From Epiperipatus broadwayi (Eukaryota; Onychophora; Udeonychophora; Euonychophora; Peripatidae), in the NCBI GenBank assembly GCA_028023455.1, contig JAQFVV010006200.1:5183860-5247859 (forward strand): 64,000 nucleotides of DNA, written 5' to 3'. Below, piece after piece: positions 25,916 through 38,553 of the stretch (within the stretch, counting starts at the first letter, position 1; each line of letters begins with the position of its first letter). The notes under the pieces are model-generated. The model searched no databases and was not told the origin of the DNA. It was given only the letters and a program-made list of their open reading frames with translations. Both the position numbers and the translations under genes were made by a program.

Positions 25916-25991
25916 AGATCACTCTGGATTGATATTGATTTGAAAGTATACTGGTAGAATTTTCCACTAACTAATTTAAAAGTAACACACA

Positions 25992-26353
25992 CATATATAA
26001 AAATTTGTAACGGTAAATATAGTTTAAATTCTTTTGTAGCGCTTTCGATTATGTGGTAATCCTCGTCAGCTTTAATTGAATTTCAAATTTTTAAACTTAA
26101 TGTTAAGTATATTTCCATAAGCTGTGTATGGCCGTATTCTCAATATTAATTGATAAATATAAGAATGATGTTATTAATAGGCAAGTTGCGAATGCGGCCA
26201 TACACAGCTTATGGAAATATATATAACATTAAGTTTAAAAATTTGAAATTCTGTTGAAGCTGACGAGGATTACCACGTAATAATCAAAATAATCAAAAGC
26301 GCTACAAAAGAATTTAAACTATAATATTGTATTTACGTTAAAAATTTATATAT
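25992..26353. mobile_element. Foldback element with ~145-bp arms
   Basis: Arms 25992-26138 and 26190-26353 are reverse complements over most of their length; the blocks TAGTTTAAATTCTTTTGTAGC, AAATTTTTAAACTTAATGTTA and CCATAAGCTGTGTATGGCCG all have partners. The loop is about 50 bp. Each arm contains CTGACGAG-GATTA-CCAC, and the left arm (minus strand) continues TAATC-GAAAGCGCT, a hairpin followed by GAAA that resembles a hammerhead core. There is no coding capacity. Confidence 0.82.
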
Positions 26354-27379
26354 ATAATATTTTATAACGGGTACTGTATTTTACATTTAATATATATATA
26401 TATGATTAATGTAAGTGATGGGGTTGTTGATCTTAAATATTTTTAATAGAAAAAGAAGAGACTATAATCAAATAAAGAAATGATCACCATCAAAAAATAA
26501 TTTGCCATTACTTTTTATCAACCTTAAAAAATAATGTATTACAATACTGATCTAGGGTTTAATATTTTTAAAAGAAAGGATTCTGATTTTATAAGATACC
26601 AATTCTGATTTTATGATATACCCCTTCCTCTCGCACACATATGTATAAAATGTATCTTAGTACATTAAATGTGATGGGCTCCACAGTGGCTGATAGTGAA
26701 ATGACCTTTAGATGTGAATGCCACTGTGAATAATAAATAATTAGTGCCCAACCAAAATCACCTGATGCTTTGTAGAATAGGACATTGATTTATCAAAGTC
26801 TAGATACTGTTTCCAGTACAAGCAGCCTTTTCTGCCTCCTTCTGTTCATTCTTCAATCAATTTAAGTTATTAAGGACCCAGTTATCAAGAACCTTTTACA
26901 CCATCATACATCTCCTTATATGAACTGTGACAATGGGATTGTATGCTATCCTTTAATTTCATGTGCAGAATTTCTAACTCCAATTCCCTTTTTTTTCTCA
27001 AATCCCCCACCCAACCCCAAGAATTAAGAAAACAGTAATAGGGCAGGTTTAAAAGGCTGGAAATTCTTAGTTATGATCTTTTCTTGAGACAGTACAATCA
27101 TTAGTGAGTAGGTTTAGAACTGAATTTGAATGATATAGAGGGAAGTTTCAGCTGACAAAAATTGTATCTTTAGGCAGCCCTATTTAGTGATCCCCTATAT
27201 ATAATGGGAATGGAAGATTCTAAAAATATAATCTAAAAATGTTTTGCCTCATACTGTTTGGTTAGGTTGTCATATCTTATGGATTTCCAAATACAGAGGT
27301 AGAAATAATAACAATAGCAATAATAATATTAGTAATATTAGTAAAGCTGAAGGCAGTGGTAGTATTAAAAGAAAGTATT
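26354..27379. other. Spacer, no gene
   Basis: No gene is supported. 26360-26400 repeats the terminal phrase of the neighbouring foldback (TAACGG...TTTACATTTAATATATAT), so part of it may belong to that element or to a flanking copy. Confidence 0.45.
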
Positions 27380-28810
27380 ATAAATCTAATATTTTTCTAA
27401 ATGTAGGTAGATGGAATGTCTGAGTTTTACTTGATACAGATTCTCCAACACTAGAATGGAGAAATGCATATGTAACAAAGGAACTGTCAAGATTTAAAAT
27501 TGAAATAACTGCTCTTAGTGATTCACCCCACCCACCCCCACCCAGGAAGGAAGTTTAATAGAATATATGGATGGATACATTTTTTTTTAAAGTTAGGCCA
27601 GTCAGTAAAAAGAGAATGCATGGTATTGCATTTGCTATGAAGTCTAATTTGGTATTTTCTATTGTTGGCCCTCTTTGTTGTATTAATGAAAGGTTAATGC
27701 TGTTAAAATTCATTTTGCACAATGGTATCAGTGCATATTATATTAATGTTCCTGCTCTATTCTTAGATTTAGAGAATCCAGAGAAGAAAACCTTTTATTT
27801 CTTTTTGGATAGCATTATTACAGAAATATTATTAAAGACTGAATTTTTTTTCTTGGAGACTTTAATGCATGTGTTGGTACAAATAGTAGACATTAGCCAA
27901 AAGTTATTAAAATAATGGTAAAATGGTGCTATATGATTTGCTATTGTTGAATTTTTACATAACACATGGATTTGTTTAGACAGAAAAACCACTATAAAAG
28001 AATATGAATGCATCTACATTTAAACAATGATATTTAATATATTATAGTTATGAGTCAGAATATAAAAGAAGTTCTACTGTGAGTGTTACTTACAAGTGCA
28101 GATTGTTGGATAGATCATAGATTAGTATGCTTCAAGATTAAATAATAGTTGAATTAAAAAATATAGATAGTATTCCAATCATATTTACAAGAAAACTGAT
28201 GTTCATTTTTAAGAAGAATCTACCATGGATACTAACTTTCTGCAACTATTAAACATTAAACTTATTAATATGGATTTTCCAGACTTTCATAGTACTGAAG
28301 CATGGAATTATCTTAAGGGAATGCATTATGAATACAAGTAAATATTTTCATGGGTTCACTAAAAAGAATCATAAATAAATTTATGACAAACAAATATGTG
28401 GATCATTTCTGCTTGGCAAAAAAAAAAGGTAATTTAATGTGGAAATTTATATTTATGGCAGAAGTTCAATGACTGACAAGAACACTTTAAAATAATAAGT
28501 AGATTAAAACTGCAAAGAAAGTTCAGACTTCTGCTGATCATAGTCATTCTAGATATTTCTGGTGCATTGAAATCAACATGTGGACCTAAAAAACAATATC
28601 ATAATCATACTGAATGCAGCAATGACACTCTTTTATACAATGATAATAATATTTGGAACAAGTGGAAGGCATATTTTGATCATTTTTTGAATATTGATAC
28701 ATTTGAGATGACTTTTAGTGATATATCCATTTTATCTATTCATTTACATTTGGATAAAGATATCCAATTTATTGGAATCAAAACAGTTCTTGTATCTAAA
28801 AAATGAAAAG
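27380..28810 (+). mobile_element. LINE relic, APE endonuclease half and linker, second RTE-like family
   Basis: Decayed N-terminal half of a non-LTR retrotransposon protein. In order on the plus strand, with frameshifts and stops: WNV (27411-27419) opening the endonuclease; AYVTKELSRFKIEITALS (about 27466-27520); HGIAFAMKS (27619-27645); NERLMLLKF (27688-27714); DFNACVGTN (27858-27884), reached by a one-base shift after FLG; SADCWIDHRLVCFK (28095-28136), the catalytic D-H site; then a linker with LKSTCGPK (28561-28584) and ending near 28806. This is the arrangement seen in RTE-like elements often mis-annotated as craniofacial development protein 2-like. RT is absent, as similarity stops before it. 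It differs in sequence from the 41308-43800 element. Confidence 0.8.
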
Positions 28811-28936
28811 TTTGGTTAGTCATGATGAAAATATTTGGAAAAATTTAATCTATGAAATTTAACATATATATTGTTTATAATAACTTCTCTCATATACATT
28901 TTAATGCAAAAAAAAAAAATTTTAATAAAACTTTAT

Positions 28937-28985
28937 TTTCCTGACAGTTTCGATTGTCCAGCAGTCTTCATCAGAGCTTTTCAAA
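28937..28985 (-). repeat. Penelope terminal-repeat-like motif (CTGATGA-hairpin-CGAAAC)
   Basis: The minus strand reads CTCTGATGAAGACTGCTGG then ACAATCGAAACTGTCAGG. It matches the motif in the two direct repeats at 37751-37870 and 38554-38672. Stem GACTGC/ACAATC has one mismatch. It is probably a solo terminal-repeat fragment. Confidence 0.5.
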
Positions 28986-31689
28986 TTCCTCTACCATTTA
29001 AATAACTGATTTTTTTAACATATTGTATTTTTTTAGAAATATGTGGACTCATGAAATTGTGCCCTTAATACATGCATATTACCTAGGTTATAATTATTGA
29101 GAATATGGTATATGAGACCTGAACTCCTTGGAATATCTATTTGTTTAGGATTGGTATCACTATCCAACTGCTTATAGTGCTATTAATAATTTCATTTTCA
29201 ATTGGTGATTATCTCATCAGAACATTGGTGTACAAAAAACTCATCCTCATATTGCTCTACTTGGTTTAAACTTCTGGTAAAATTGGTAAAATCATAAAGA
29301 GGTGAACAAAGGTTAAAAAAAAAATAATTCAACAATAATTTTATTCACACAATAATGAGAACATGATGTATTGATACACTCCCTCAAATAATGGGCTATG
29401 CCAAAATGAAGAGTACAACCATTGATAAAACATCGATGAGTATTTTTCCTAGGCAATGGCCGTTTAATAACTTTCATTATCCTCTATATATTAATTTAAA
29501 TTAACAATATTTCATTTATTTCATATGCTTTGTCGATGTTTAGTGATGCAAATAAATAAATAGTAATAGAAATAAGAGAATTTCATAATCAATTAAAACT
29601 GATAACTCAAAAAATACTCTGCAAAAAAAAACAACAACATATATTTCAGACTGACTGGGTTAATATTAAATTCTAACAAAAAAATAAATAAGTAAGTGCT
29701 AATTAACGCTATTAATAAAATTTTGGTCATATGTGACGACTTATATACAAAGAAGAACACTCTTACTTCTTATCCTGTTTTTTTTTTTGATAAATGATTC
29801 AATCTGTTTATCTTTAGTTTCTTAGTTCAAGCTAGCAAAATGTGCACAAAATATTTTTAGTATTTCTAAATTTGCTTTATTTGGTTCTCAAAGAAATACA
29901 TTATAATAATCCTTTATCTTCTTGATGGCAAAGGAATAGCTTCAAATTTCATGTGTTAATTAATCCTGGCTATCAAGTTTAGTGATTTGGATTGGAAATG
30001 AATAATTCATTCTATTGATTTTTATATTTGGTTATCAAATGATGTAGATTTATTTTATTCCAGAAAATAGTCTTGGATATTTCTTTACTGAGCTGGCGAA
30101 TGCATAAATCAGTCTATAAATACTTGTTTTGGTCATTTATTTCGCTGACACTGTTATATATATTTTCATCATTTTTCTTGTAAATTTAGTAGATAGATAT
30201 AATTTTGGAGAAAGGTAGCAGTGGTGATTCTTGTTTATTAACAAAATAAATGCAAGTCTTCAAAATATGATGATCTTCACTTTTCTTTCTTGCTAGGACT
30301 GTCTTTTCAACTGAGGCTGGGTCGTATCAACTTTATCCTTTATGGAGCAGCATGTTAGGGGAAAGATAGACTCTAGAAAGTCTAGTTAATCATACTGATA
30401 ACGCTTGAATACAAGTGTATGTGACTATTTTATATATATAATGTTAACATTATTCTTCTATTTTTACAATTATAATTGTGAAATGCTCCTTGTAGAAAAG
30501 CTGTGACAACATTCCTAATTACCGTCATAGATGATTTTAATTCTGATCTCTCTGCAAATAAAGCTCATAAAATAAATCTGTAAGAAATATTTTTTTGAAG
30601 TAATGCTCAGAGCCAAAATATTTTGCAGTAAAGAAATATTCTCTCTTGATTGATGCTGAAAGTAGTGTGTGTGTGGGTCGGTGGTCTATTTTTAACTTTT
30701 TTTAAATCATAAGTTTTAATAATTACAAAAGTGAAATAGTATAATAACAGTTTGAATTATCACTTTTGCAAAGATTCTTAGTCATGTATAACATGATTTT
30801 ATACTATGCAAAATTTTATAAATAATAATTGTTATGGAGTGATACATATTCTTTAAGTTTAAAATCATTTTTATGATTATAATTTATTTAACGCTAATAA
30901 GAAGATTGAAAACTAGTCTTAAAAAAAACAACAACAAATGATTCTGCACTATAGTAATGCAGTTTTCTACTGTAACTATTCTGATTAAAGGTTCTGCCAA
31001 AAATTTTGTTTCTGAGTTTTCGTGTAATGTAAATATGGGGAAATATTCAGAAAAACCCCTTTGTTGCTCATACGAAACAACGATTAAATCTTTGTAGTAA
31101 AAGATATTCTGCAAGTCAGCATCATAAGATTATTACATATTATTAGTGATTATAATACATCTTAATACAAAAAAAAAAAAAAAAGGAACCCAAATAAATC
31201 TACTAAGGAAATTGAAATAAAAGAGAACCACTGCAAAATATTAATAGATTACATTTCAATTTTAAAATTGCTAGACTTATTTCAAAGTTAAAAAAACAGA
31301 AAATTATCTATGATGATGTAGTTTCTATTATTTATTATGAAGCAAATATGTCGAAAACAATTCAGTTATTAGTTATGATGCTGAATGTATGAGATACAAA
31401 ATATTTTATTATTTATTAACACTCAGAGCATGTGATAATTTTAGATACAAAAAAGATATATGATGCTCTTTATTTTCAATTAGCAAAGATGTCTAGAATA
31501 TTCATTCTTATATATAGCAATTTTACATTTCAGTTTTAAAATCTGATATAAATAATGATAAAAATGTATTGAGTAAATTTTATACAATAATACATCTTCA
31601 ATATATTATAAAAAGTTTAATTTTTATAATTATAAAAAAATTGTTTCTTAAATATAATTCTGATATTGTTTTTAATTCCAATTATGTTC
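28986..31689. other. AT-rich spacer, no supported gene
   Basis: Minus-strand fragments at about 29750-30370 look mildly coding-like (charged, mixed composition) but are broken by stops and unassigned. The 31300-31600 stretch contains a faint LDTKK-like string on the plus strand that is too weak to call RT. Confidence 0.4.
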
Positions 31690-32300
31690 CATCAATCAGT
31701 ATGGTAGGCCTAAGTGATTTAATGCGATAATAAAATGGCAGACTATGGAGGTCAAAGTTCATGATTTGCATTCAGTTCTGTCTTATGTAGCGATTGAATT
31801 TTTTTGTAAACTCCTGAGCAATACACAATTTGTGTTATTGTTGAAAGATTTTCATTCTCTTCTAATCCTTTTATTGGGATAAAGATTTTGTGGGTGCATT
31901 TATAGTGGTTTACCAAAATTAATTTCTTTATTTTGTCATAAACTTTCCCATCGTCGAATTATCAGTTTTCATCACATGACCAAATTATAACTGTTTCTGT
32001 TTTAGTATTTTGATTTTCAGTGAAGATCAAGGCTTAATTTTTTTGATAATTGATTCATTGGAATATTTGTCTGAGTAGTTCTAGGAAACTGCCTCAAACT
32101 TGGCAGTTCATAATGATATTTATCCCTCCACCCACCTCTCACTAATATGCAAAGTTCAGTTTTTATAGCCATACATTAACACTAACAAAATTTTTGCATA
32201 AATAATTCTGACTTTTGTATAAATTCAAAATAAACAAAATGCTATGAGCCAGCTTTAGGCAAAACACTGCAAGAATCATAGCACAGAGTAAAGTTATGCA
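31690..32300 (-). mobile_element. Possible LINE 3'-region relic
   Basis: On the minus strand, 31850-32220 resembles the end of RTE-like LINE coding plus 3' region: the complement includes phrases like CATCACATGACCAAATTATAA and CATACATTAACACTAACAAAA, which in relatives encode the region after RT. Similar phrases (GGCAGACT, CAAAGTTCATG) occur at 61950-62370, so it is a dispersed repeat. No frame survives. The family assignment is tentative. Confidence 0.35.
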
Positions 32301-33381
32301 GTACAGATGTGGTTAAATAATTGTCATGATGTAATATGTAAATGAGGCACAATATGCAAATAAGGCAATTAGACATTCCATTTTTCAGACAATGAAACAC
32401 ATGAAACCTTTTTGTGTTTATTTTCTATACAGTAATAAAAACAACTTCAGTAGAAAAATTGCAATTTTAAATCGGTTGTTTATTAATCGTATTTAAAACT
32501 GACATTAAAAGTTAAAAATTATTAAAAAAAAAATCTATTTCTGTTTATTTAAAATTTATTATTAAACTTTGTTTAGGGATTTATTAAACAAAAAAGTATA
32601 TTATAACTTTTATATGTATACTTTTTTTTTTCAATTTCTATTTTTAAAAACCGATATTTTTTATAACATATTTTATTTCAACATATTAATTAAATAATAT
32701 GTATATGTGGTAGAAATTCCAATATTTTGAAATATTTCAATATATAAAATAAAAAATGTACAACCAAAATCAAAATTTAAAGAATTACTATGTTATATTT
32801 CAATATATAAAATGAAAAATATAAAATTGAGGTAATAAAATATTTAACATCAAAATCATAAAAACAGTTAAAATTATTTCAATGGATGAAATATACAGTA
32901 GAAAAATATTTTTAAAAAATTAACAGTTCACTTACAATGGAAGAAAAATAATAAAATCCTTTTCTCTTTCAAAGATTAAAAAAGTGAAAGCATGTGTATC
33001 CCTTTCATGCATTCTAAATAGAAGGATTGAATATAAAGATTTCTTTCTAGTTATGTCTGTTATTTAGTGAATGTTTCTAAAAATACAAAATATAACTAAC
33101 ATATTATCTAATAAACTCTTAAACTGAAAAATTTTACTCCAAACAACAAATTAATAAAACAAGGGTGTGCAGAGAGAGAGAGAGAGAGAGCAGTAGAAAA
33201 ACAGCAGTTCTACCTTAATTAAGACATATTGTAAGACACAAATAAAAAAATTAAAAAGGTCTTTACACTCTAAAATAGTTTTAAATATTTATAACACTTA
33301 TTTTTAACAATAATATTGCAAAATAATTTAAACATTAAGTTTTACCAGCTGAAATAAAAATTTACTGTAAAAAAAAAAAAG
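32301..33381. other. AT-rich spacer, no gene
   Basis: It holds a short (GA)n run at about 33172-33190. ATATTTCAATATATAAAAT occurs twice (about 32733 and 32798). I see nothing else. Confidence 0.45.
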
Positions 33382-33494
33382 GACACATGTCAAGCATGGG
33401 TGGTCGAGAGGTCAGCGACAGCTGCTTTATAAGCAGTTGTCCCGGGTTCGCTTCCCGGCTGATGCTATGACACATGAGAAAAAAAAATGACACA
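33382..33494 (+). mobile_element. tRNA-derived SINE, copy 2
   Basis: The body is 33389-33487. A box TGGTCGAGAGG at 33401-33411, B box GGTTCGCTTCC at 33445-33455. The anticodon-like arm is ACAGCTGC / GCAGTTGT with a seven-base loop TTTATAA. The 5' GTCAAGCAT pairs with 3' ATGCTATGAC (one bulge), extending the acceptor stem. It is flanked by GACACAT at 33382-33388 and 33488-33494, each preceded by an A run, so the duplication may be about 15-17 bp with the A-tract. This is the most tRNA-like of the three copies. Confidence 0.85.
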
Positions 33495-34259
33495 TTTTAG
33501 TGCTAAATCTTTCTAATAAAATATTTTTTTAAAATAAAAATTGAAGTCTTAAATAGTTGTGATCATATATATATATATTAATAAAAATATTTGTTTATGA
33601 TGGGGTTTTTTAAAAAAATAAAAGTTGTCTTTAAAAAAAGTGACACTTGATTTGTTAATTGTAATTATATGTTGGACTGCACTTTCAAACAATATGATTT
33701 GTTAGTTTATGATCTAATATTAAGACCATGTTTTTACTAAGAAGTTATTAAATAGTATTTAAAAAAATATTTTTATATCCTGATTAAAAAAAATAAAAAA
33801 TCAAACATACAAATGTAAGCTTTAAAAATATGAAGTAGGAATGTTTAAACTCATTATATAAAATTTACTCTTAATGACAAAACTTTATTTTTATATAAAT
33901 ATATTTATTTATAAATAAACTTTTACTAAAGCACACTTGTTTGATTGGCTGCTATTTTTCTCATGATTATCATCATTGCTTCCACTTTTAATTAATACAG
34001 CTTAATATAGTATATTAATGTTTATCATCATATTACAAATTTTAAAAAAACTCTTTATAGTGTAAATGAGTCAATATATATATATAATGTATTTCTGTTG
34101 TATTGTGTTTTAGTCTCAGACTTTTTTTCATTTTTACTTTTAAAATTAGATTTATTATAAGCTATTATAGTATTTCCTCAAATCTAGCCACTTATGCCAG
34201 ATCCACTACAGATATTAATTACCTGATATCATGTACATATTTTTTGTATATATTTATAT
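33495..34259. other. AT-rich spacer, no gene
   Basis: I see no gene or clear repeat here. Confidence 0.45.
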
Positions 34260-34950
34260 GTGATCATGTGATGTGGTGCACTATGGCTTCTTCTTTATCG
34301 AAGTCAGGAATCTCTCAGTCACTATGCCCAGAGAAACCTGTTAACCACTTATAGTTTTTACCATATTCCTCTTTATCTGGCTCCATTCCATTTCCACATT
34401 ATCATCTTTGTCCATCTTATGGCCTTTATATCTAAATCCACCATATCTTTTTTCCAAACCCAGCATAAAAACCAAGAATATTTATTCTCCCACAACTTTA
34501 TTATTTATATCCTTTCTTCTTGTAAGCATTTACATTCAATTAAGAGATGCCTAATATTTTCCATACCTTCCTTATATAACTTGCAAACTAAATCACTCAC
34601 ATTCCTCCATTTATGTGAATATTCCTTTGTTGAAAACTATCCTCTTTGAGCCTTAAACAGTAAACTACTTTCCTTGCTATTATCATAAATTAACTCATAC
34701 CCAATATTCTGTTTACTTCTATATATATATTTAATCTCTTTTTACTCACCATAGTAGCTCTCCATCTTTTCAACTCCCTATTTTTTATTAATGCATCTAT
34801 TCTTCCATCCTATTCTTTGCCACTATAACACAATAATTCTTTTAACACAATAATCCCATCTTTTGTACAAGTATACTGACATAAAGTCTTTATCCAAATC
34901 TTCTGCATACATACTACTTTTCTCACCCATCTTGTTGTTTGTCATCTGTC
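34260..34950 (-). mobile_element. LINE C-terminal relic with degenerate zinc knuckle
   Basis: The minus strand reads as the C-terminal end of a non-LTR retrotransposon protein, broken by stops. The key block at 34532-34585 has C-x2-Y-x8-H-x4-C (CKLYKEGMENIRHLLIEC), the usual CX2CX8HX4C knuckle with the second Cys changed to Tyr. Charged, Trp-rich sequence lies on both sides. No RT motifs were found upstream. The adjoining minus-strand relic at 35206-36015 belongs to a different LINE, as its 3' end matches the RTE-like family. The clade cannot be fixed from this fragment. Confidence 0.6.
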
Positions 34951-35205
34951 GATAATGATAATACGTTGAAACAAATTTTGTTAATCAAGATTAAAAGTTG
35001 GTCATTGAATTGTAAAATAATATGGGTCCATATTTTGATGATTTATTTTAATGCTTATACTAAAGCCTGACCAATCAGCATTTGAATTCAGTTGTAATTA
35101 ATTATCTTTATATACATGCAAGAATCTTATTACAAGTAATATTTATGAAGAGGAAAAATGCACCTGACTACAAATATATATTTAACTTACACATCTGTGT
35201 ATATA

Positions 35206-36015
35206 TCATCATTTTCAGACATTATCAATCCATTGCAAAATAAAAGTTTTTCTCAATTTATTTTAGTATTTTTAATTTGTAATCTCTAATTCTTTGCCTT
35301 TCTTGAGCAAACTTGTTTAACTCAGCAATCCCGAATCTTAGATATGATTTTTTTTAAATCTCCTGGAATCCAGGTTTAAATTCAATATCCATCTATTGTC
35401 ATTATTTTTAGCAATATATTTAGCCCAGGTCATAGATCGTTCTAATTTTTTCTAATTTTTTCAGTGACATCAATATATTCATTGACTATATATCTTAATT
35501 CTGATTTCTTTTTATGCTACTGTGCTTTTGCATATTTTATATGCATATTTTCTTTTTTAATTGTTCAAATCTCAGTTATTTATAATATGCAGCCCTGATT
35601 TAAACAAAAAAAAAAAACATTTATTAAAATTATTTCTTTTCAAACATATAGGCTGATTTTTAAAACTAATATCTTTATCAGAATGATTTTTTCCAAGCTT
35701 AATTCTATTATTAATTTCAATCACTGTTTTTTTATCATATTAATATTTTGGCCGACTTGACTTTAATTTTTCATTTAATATTGCTAATTTTAATTTTCTC
35801 TTTTTAAAAATACTTTATAGTTATTTTAATATTTATTTTTAATTCCATTTTTTTTTACATCCAAATGATAGCTTTTGCAATATTTTTTGCAGCTTTAAAA
35901 CCTTTTTACAAAAATAACATATCTGCAAAATCCAGCTCTCAAATAACTGCCATTTGTTTCTAATCTCTTTGCTTTTTAATTTATAAAACTGTTATGTTGA
36001 AATCTTATCAGTAAT
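35206..36015 (-). mobile_element. RTE-like LINE relic, copy 3 (3' part)
   Basis: The DNA aligns by eye to 41308-42110. It shares ATTATCAATCCA.TGCA at the 3' end; the TTTTTTC.AATGA and AGCCCA phrases; CAAACA.ATAGGC; AAGTTTAATTCTAT.ATTAATTTCA; and TATCTGCAAAATC, corresponding to the FADD region. No open frame survives. A short ATCATC stretch at the 3' end recalls the (ATC)n tail of the better copy. It is older than the 41308-43800 copy. Confidence 0.7.
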
Positions 36016-37750
36016 AAATTGTTAATGCTAATCTTGTGAATGTCACTTTGCAATTTAATTACCGATGTTCATTTAATAAATATTTTTTTTAGAAATGTAT
36101 AATATTCTGAGTCTATGTTGTCGTGTTGCTCAGTTTTAATCACAGCAGAAATATTTATGAAATCAAGTAACTTTTGTTTTACACTTTATAAATCCATAAC
36201 AAAATGGTTAACTCTATCAGAGATCCCTGACTTCCGTAAAAAAAGAAGCTGCATTTTATTGCATCGCATATCATTTTTATAAACTGCAAGTGATAAATAT
36301 TTGCCCTTTGAAAAAAAAAAAAGGATACATTTGGTGTCACTAATAGTCCTTTTTTTTTTTTTAACTAGCAGAAAATATATATTTTTGTATATTAATAGGT
36401 TTACAAATTTTAATTACTAAGTTTAAATTAATACTGATTTTCAGATAGATGGCTTGTATAACAATTAAGTTGCGCCTGATCAAGTGTATCTCCTGCTTCT
36501 CCGAATAATCATCAAAGGATTGATAAAAAAATTCTGACAAATAATCTTTTTTATTTATTTCTTTATTGTCTTCTATCTTATTATTTTCAGTATAACTAAG
36601 ACATTATAGATCTTTTATGCCATTTGTCATCTCTCTGCAAAAAAAACTGCGATATTAGAACTGAGTGTGTGCGCATCTATATATTTTTTTCTTTAATTAC
36701 GTACATAGCAATTCTGATTCAAATGTCTTGTTTTAGTCTTTGTTATTTCTATTTTTCGGTCTTTTACGCTTTTTTTCTTTTTGTAGTTAAAAAGACTACA
36801 CTCATTACTAATTAATAAATACTAATTTTGTGTATAATTTTGTCAGCATTTTTTAATATTTTAATTAACTTCTCCCATCATTTTTTAAGAGTTTTTCATT
36901 CTTGGTTAATATAATTATATATCTCATTTTTCATTTAGAAAATTTGGCATTTCAGGTTAATAATATTTTTTTATTTTATTTTTCAATTCTTTATTACTAT
37001 AGTATTTACAAAACTATTATCATCATTTTGCTACACATTATAAGTACTTGCAGTTATTTTATAACTGAGCATTGATATATTGTTATTCGATTTTTATAGC
37101 TACAAAAATAAATACTCGAGTTCAAAATCTTTATATATTTGAAAAATTTAATCATCAGTATCCATAGTATTGAAGAAAGAATAGCTACTAAATGGCTTTG
37201 GATCAAAACTATAATCTTTGCTGGAATGGCCAGTGACAAAAATCTGGTCTAGCGATTAGTATTGTTCTATCTTCTGGTATATATTAATTACTCATGTTGA
37301 CATAAATGTCTCGTGATTAGAATGATATGAAATTGATTACTGTTATCAACGGCAATCGGAAAAGGAAGTCCGTTAATTTTGTTTGTTTTGGTTTAATTCA
37401 AATAGTAATTGAAATATTAGTTAAAACATGTTTACGGGATTTAAAAAAATACAGAATATTGAATAAATTAAAAAAGATATGGCATAAAAAGTATATATAA
37501 TCAATTTTTTTTTTAAAAAAATTAAATTGAATATTATTTAGCGTAGATATTCATTTTTATTATTCTTACTTTTATTGATTTTATAAGATTTATTATTAAA
37601 TTTGTTAAGTAGAAGTAGAAATTGTATCTTTTTTTTTCTACAATTAAATTCTCGAGAAAATAGTTCAATATTTTGCATTTTATCTCTTTTATAAGTGCAT
37701 AGCTTTTTATTATGGTATAGAAAAAAATTAAAAGTAATCATTTAATATTT
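36016..37750. other. AT-rich spacer, no gene
   Basis: No gene is supported. Short AT-rich frames on both strands have no domain features. Confidence 0.45.
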
Positions 37751-37870
37751 CATATAATATTAAATTATCCATTTTACTACTGTTATTCAATGCTTTATTT
37801 ACCACTCTTTTTTATAGTTTACAGTTTCCATTGCCCAGTAATCTTCTTCACAACTTTATATCTCCTAGCC
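37751..37870 (-). repeat. Penelope-like terminal repeat (pLTR), distal copy
   Basis: Direct repeat of 38554-38672, with about 80 percent identity by eye: CATATAATA.TAAATT, TGCTTTATTTACCACTC, TTTACAGTTT and CTTCTTCA.AACTTTATAT are shared. The minus-strand hairpin motif reads GATTACTGGGCAATGGAAAC here, with CGAAAC mutated to GGAAAC. Confidence 0.7.
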
Positions 37871-37879
37871 TCAACTGCT

Positions 37880-38545
37880 CCTTCTATATACTTTAGTGCT
37901 ATTTTCTCCTTTATCGTTCTCAATTCTATTACATCATTATTCCCGTTATATTTATATGGTACATACTTAATCCCTTTACTTATAATTTCATTTTCTTTTT
38001 CTGTCAATTCTACACGTCATATTATAAATTTTATCCTTACAATTATCCCATTTCTTCTTATCTTTCTTTAATCCATTTTCTTCTTTTAACTTCCTTATTT
38101 TCTTATTACGTCTATTCTCTGTATTTTTATTAATCAATAACTTCTTTAGCTCACATAATTTTCTAAAAATTCTTTCTTCTTCCTTAGTTATTTTCCTTGT
38201 TAATATTGATTTAATGCTTAAAATATCTCTATATAACTTTTGTTTTATATCTTAACTATTATTAATAAACACTTTCAATAGTCTCTTTCCTAATTCTTCT
38301 ATAAACTTGATTTTTCTTCTTATCATTGTTCTATAACTATTAATCCTTATAAATTTTGGTATTATACCCAATCTTTTACATTCTTTTAAAAATTTTATAT
38401 TATTATTAATATTATTTAATTTAATCACCAATGTCCATCTTTTATTTAAATAGTCTGCTGTTTCTTCTTATCCAAGCTCTATTTCCAGTATTCATTTAGC
38501 TTCTTCAAGAAGTATAACAACTACTCTTTCTTATTGCATTGCCAA
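37880..38545 (-). pseudogene. Penelope-like element ORF, N-terminal region only
   Basis: The minus strand encodes a Lys/Arg-rich polypeptide with a few stops. Two landmarks match the N-terminal part of Penelope/Neptune-type proteins as I know them: FLKECKRLGIIPKFIRI (about 38345-38394), resembling the conserved CRxxxIIPKGL segment, and LTEKENEIISKGIKYVP (about 37955-38007), resembling the LTxxExxLLxKGLxFxP segment just ahead of RT. The frame ends at the distal terminal repeat; RT and GIY-YIG endonuclease are missing. The fragment sits between two direct terminal repeats, so an internal deletion or template switch during retroposition probably removed the rest. Family assignment rests on two motifs. 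Confidence 0.6.
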
Positions 38546-38553
38546 ATGTATAC

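Noticed and set aside
31438-31500. LDTKK-like string resembling RT motif A
   Set aside because: No neighbouring RT motifs in any frame.
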